From: an uncultured Ruminobacter sp.
Lineage (GTDB): Bacteria > Pseudomonadota > Gammaproteobacteria > Enterobacterales > Succinivibrionaceae
Length of the DNA: 9,066 nucleotides
NCBI GenBank assembly: GCA_900767005.1
Contig: CAAFXL010000422.1
Location: 1 to 9,066 of the forward strand
Direction of reading: 5' to 3'
In this document: one piece after another, positions 6,791-9,066 of the stretch
How the letters are laid out: each line of letters opens with the position of its first letter
How positions within the stretch are numbered: the stretch's first letter is position 1
Notes under the pieces: generated by a model
The model's database searches: none
The model's input: the letters and a program-made list of their open reading frames with translations, nothing else
What the model was told of the DNA's origin: nothing
Made by a program: the position numbers and the translations under genes

Positions 6791-8911
6791 ATGATTTGTA
6801 ACCATACTGTTGATAGTGCAAGAGAACATATTAAATTTACGCTTTCTCGCTTAATTGTGGCTTTTTTTGCTCTAATCTTAATTTTTATGATTTTTAGGGG
6901 AGCGTTTTTATATGCTTATGCTTTAGATTCATTAGAAAATTTAACCAATGAAGAAATCTATGAATACTTAAAAATCTCCTTTTTATTTGATTTAAAGTAT
7001 CTTGCGATTCTTTATATCCCGGTAGTTGCAATTTCATTACTTCTTTGTTTTAGGGTTAGTTTTACTAAAAAGCTTCATAAAATATTGTCGTTTTATGACC
7101 TTTTAACTTTTTTAATTGTTGTGATTATTTCAACCATTAATTTTTATTATTATAAGACTTACACCAATTACATTGATGCCTTTATTTTTAGTTTTTTTAG
7201 GGAAGACCCCGAAGCAGTAATAGGCACCATTATTAATAATTATCCCCTTTTTAAGGGACTAGGTTTAATCATTCTTTTAACTATAATTTATTTTTTAGGA
7301 ATTAGAAGATTATTATTGTGGATAACTAATAAGTTTTTATATATCCCAAAAAGTAAACTTGGAATGGGATTATTGGTTCTAGCTTTATTAGTAGTTTTTG
7401 TGGGAGCAAATCGCGGCTCTTTTACAACTTTTCCACTTCGCCAAAATGATATTGCCGTAACTAGTAATAATGTAATTAATAAGTCAGTTCCCAATGGCGT
7501 TGCTGCTATTTACTGGGCTTATAAGTGGCATAAAGAGGAAGAAGAAATCAAGGAAGTAAGTAAAGATGATTTAACCTTAGCCTTTAAAAATTTAGGTTTA
7601 AAAGTAAGTAATGATGATTTATTTATTTCTTTAAAACATACCACAAAAGTTAATCCTTATTTAAAAGAACATAAGCCTAATATCGTAATGGCAATTATGG
7701 AAAGCATGAGTACTCATTTATTATCTTTTGAAAGTTCTGATTTTGATATATATGGAGCTTTAAAAAAGCATGCAAAAGAGGATTATTTTTTTCTAAACTT
7801 TATCTCTGAAGGTAATGGCACAATTGATAGTATTACGAGAATCTTACTTGAGGTTCCTGATTTAAATTTATCAACCTCAAGTTTTAGTAAACTTAGTTTC
7901 CCCATGAATGTGATTACTCCCTTTAAAGGTGAAGGTTATAACGTCGTATTTATTACAACCGGCTTTAGAAGCTGGCGTAATATTGGGGATTTTTTAGTTA
8001 ATCAAGGCGTTGATGAAGTTTTTGACCGTAATGATATTTTAAAGGTTTATCCTAATGCGACTTTTGGGGAATGGGGTCTTGATGATGAATTTGCTTTTAA
8101 TTATGCTTATGAATATTTAAAAACGTCAAAGAAACCATCTTTAATCTTTATTTTATCAATTACTAACCATCCGCCTTATAAGATTCCAGAAAGCTTTAAA
8201 GATAAAAAATTAAAAGTTTCTGATAAAACCATGGAGCGATTTAAAATCTATGAAAGGGAAGAGGTTAATAATTTCTTTACAACCTTTAAATATGCTAATA
8301 ACTCATTAGGTGAATTTATTTCTAAAATTAAAGAAGATAGTAATTTAAAAGATAAAACTTTTATTGCGGCAACTGGGGATCATAATATTCGTGGGATAGG
8401 ATACAGTAAAGATATTAGTGAAGAAATGTTGGGGCATGCCGTTCCATTTTATTTATATATCCCAAAAAATTATCAAGAACATGAAAACCAAATTTTTAAT
8501 AGTGAACGATTTGGTTCTCATAAAGATATTTTTAGGACAATTATTGAGCATTCCTTAAGTAATGTAAGCTTCTATTCTATAGGTTGCGATTTACTCTCAG
8601 AAGAACAATGCGATTTTGATTTTGCTCTAAATTCTGAGTTAATCGCATTTTTTAATAAGAATATGCCTTATGCTTGCGTAAATACCAATAGTGATGATTT
8701 AGAAAAAACTAAGATAGGCATTTTAAATATCAATAAAGATGGATATTTAAGCTTAAATTACAATAACTATAATCCATTTGAGAACCCCTCAATTAAAACT
8801 CCAATTATTCTAAGTAAGAATTTTAATAAAAAGCTTAATTGCCAAAAAGCACTCGATTACCTTAATTTACAAGAGATGATTTATGATTATAACCTTAGTG
8901 AAAGTAAGTAG
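6791..8911 (+). CDS. LTA synthase-family membrane phosphotransferase (sulfatase fold), second of a tandem pair
   Basis: A 706-residue inner-membrane protein with about five membrane segments (roughly 18-42, 66-88, 101-122, 153-170, 188-206), a linker containing RGSFTTFPLR (208-217) and VPNGVAA (233-239), then a periplasmic sulfatase-like domain from about 297. Catalytic landmarks: Glu304 in AIMESMS, nucleophile Thr344 in GNGTID, WGLDDEFAF (428-436), His460 in TNHPPY, Asp530-His531 in TGDHN, and GSHKDIFRTII (575-585). All expected metal and nucleophile positions are filled, so it should be active. It begins 13 nt after the first gene, and the two probably form an operon. The proteins share fold and layout but differ clearly in sequence, pointing to old paralogues with different acceptors or steps. 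The tail after about 605 is long and unrecognised and includes Cys599, Cys607, Cys629 and Cys684. The substrate (phosphoglycerol or phosphoethanolamine; glycan or lipid A) is not determinable. The stop is TAG, and no terminator follows. Confidence 0.88.
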   Translation: MICNHTVDSAREHIKFTLSRLIVAFFALILIFMIFRGAFLYAYALDSLENLTNEEIYEYLKISFLFDLKYLAILYIPVVAISLLLCFRVSFTKKLHKILSFYDLLTFLIVVIISTINFYYYKTYTNYIDAFIFSFFREDPEAVIGTIINNYPLFKGLGLIILLTIIYFLGIRRLLLWITNKFLYIPKSKLGMGLLVLALLVVFVGANRGSFTTFPLRQNDIAVTSNNVINKSVPNGVAAIYWAYKWHKEEEEIKEVSKDDLTLAFKNLGLKVSNDDLFISLKHTTKVNPYLKEHKPNIVMAIMESMSTHLLSFESSDFDIYGALKKHAKEDYFFLNFISEGNGTIDSITRILLEVPDLNLSTSSFSKLSFPMNVITPFKGEGYNVVFITTGFRSWRNIGDFLVNQGVDEVFDRNDILKVYPNATFGEWGLDDEFAFNYAYEYLKTSKKPSLIFILSITNHPPYKIPESFKDKKLKVSDKTMERFKIYEREEVNNFFTTFKYANNSLGEFISKIKEDSNLKDKTFIAATGDHNIRGIGYSKDISEEMLGHAVPFYLYIPKNYQEHENQIFNSERFGSHKDIFRTIIEHSLSNVSFYSIGCDLLSEEQCDFDFALNSELIAFFNKNMPYACVNTNSDDLEKTKIGILNINKDGYLSLNYNNYNPFENPSIKTPIILSKNFNKKLNCQKALDYLNLQEMIYDYNLSESK

Positions 8912-8928
8912 TTTGGATTAAAGAATAA

Positions 8929-9066
8929 AAAAACGCACAAAACACTTTAGCAAATATTGATAAGTTTATTGAAAAAGTAGATGGAAAGCGTGCCGAACTT
9001 GGTGCTGTACAGAACCACCTTGAATCAACAATTCGTAACCAATCAAATGTTAAAGAAAATGTATCA
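8929..9066 (+). pseudogene. Flagellin C-terminal fragment without a start, cut by the window end
   Basis: After an in-frame TAA (8926-8928) the frame reads through the window end. It includes TLANIDKFIEKVDGKRAEL and then GAVQNHLESTIRNQSN, ending KENVS. This is the conserved helical D0/D1 C-terminal region of bacterial flagellin (compare the familiar IDKF, LGAVQNR and NVSENVS patterns). About 45 residues are present; the N-terminal D0/D1 and the variable domain are missing, and there is no ATG, ribosome site or promoter. His in AVQNHLE stands where Arg is usual, which may be decay. The fragment begins only ~18-25 nt after the transferase stop. It could be a 5'-truncated flagellin pseudogene, a silent recombination cassette, or an assembly join at a repeated flagellin sequence. 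Recognition as flagellin is firm; the explanation is not. Confidence 0.82.

Noticed and set aside
7288..7494. Reverse-strand open frame inside the second transferase gene
   Set aside because: It overlaps a membrane segment and linker of a certain gene, with no start signals of its own.

Overview
The window is AT-rich bacterial DNA, and every gene in it lies on the + strand. Three proteins, transketolase, phosphoglycerate kinase and class II fructose-bisphosphate aldolase, match the E. coli proteins closely in length and motif order as I remember them. The order tkt - pgk - fbaA is the classic gammaproteobacterial one, but without epd. Low GC, a gammaproteobacterial central-metabolism cluster and a piece of flagellin together suggest an AT-rich, motile or formerly motile gammaproteobacterium. 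A member of the Succinivibrionaceae/Aeromonadales would fit. That placement is inference and not firm.

Layout. Positions 1-235 hold a promoter (TTGAAA-17-CATAAT with an extended -10) and a leader for tkt (236-2224), which ends at an intrinsic terminator. A 253-nt gap carries a second promoter of nearly the same design and a structured leader for pgk (true start 2478, end 3653). A GC-rich hairpin with a T-tract separates pgk from fbaA (3728-4810). A 12-bp perfect terminator follows fbaA, with a consensus TATAAT embedded in it. Next come two tandem, probably co-transcribed genes (4909-6777 and 6791-8911) for membrane-anchored LTA-synthase/phosphoglycerol-transferase-type sulfatase-fold enzymes. 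The last ~140 bases encode a start-less fragment of a flagellin C-terminal region, cut by the window edge.

Function. The first three genes supply the non-oxidative pentose-phosphate pathway and lower glycolysis/gluconeogenesis. Their codon use is strongly biased, as expected for highly expressed genes. The two downstream enzymes are predicted to work at the outer face of the inner membrane, moving phosphoglycerol or phosphoethanolamine onto an envelope glycan or lipid. Their substrate cannot be read from the sequence. I see no CRISPR array, insertion sequence, tRNA or rRNA, and no clear new defence or mobile system. The points most worth a second look are the flagellin remnant, the tandem paralogous transferases, the missing epd and the regulatory DNA between the glycolytic genes.
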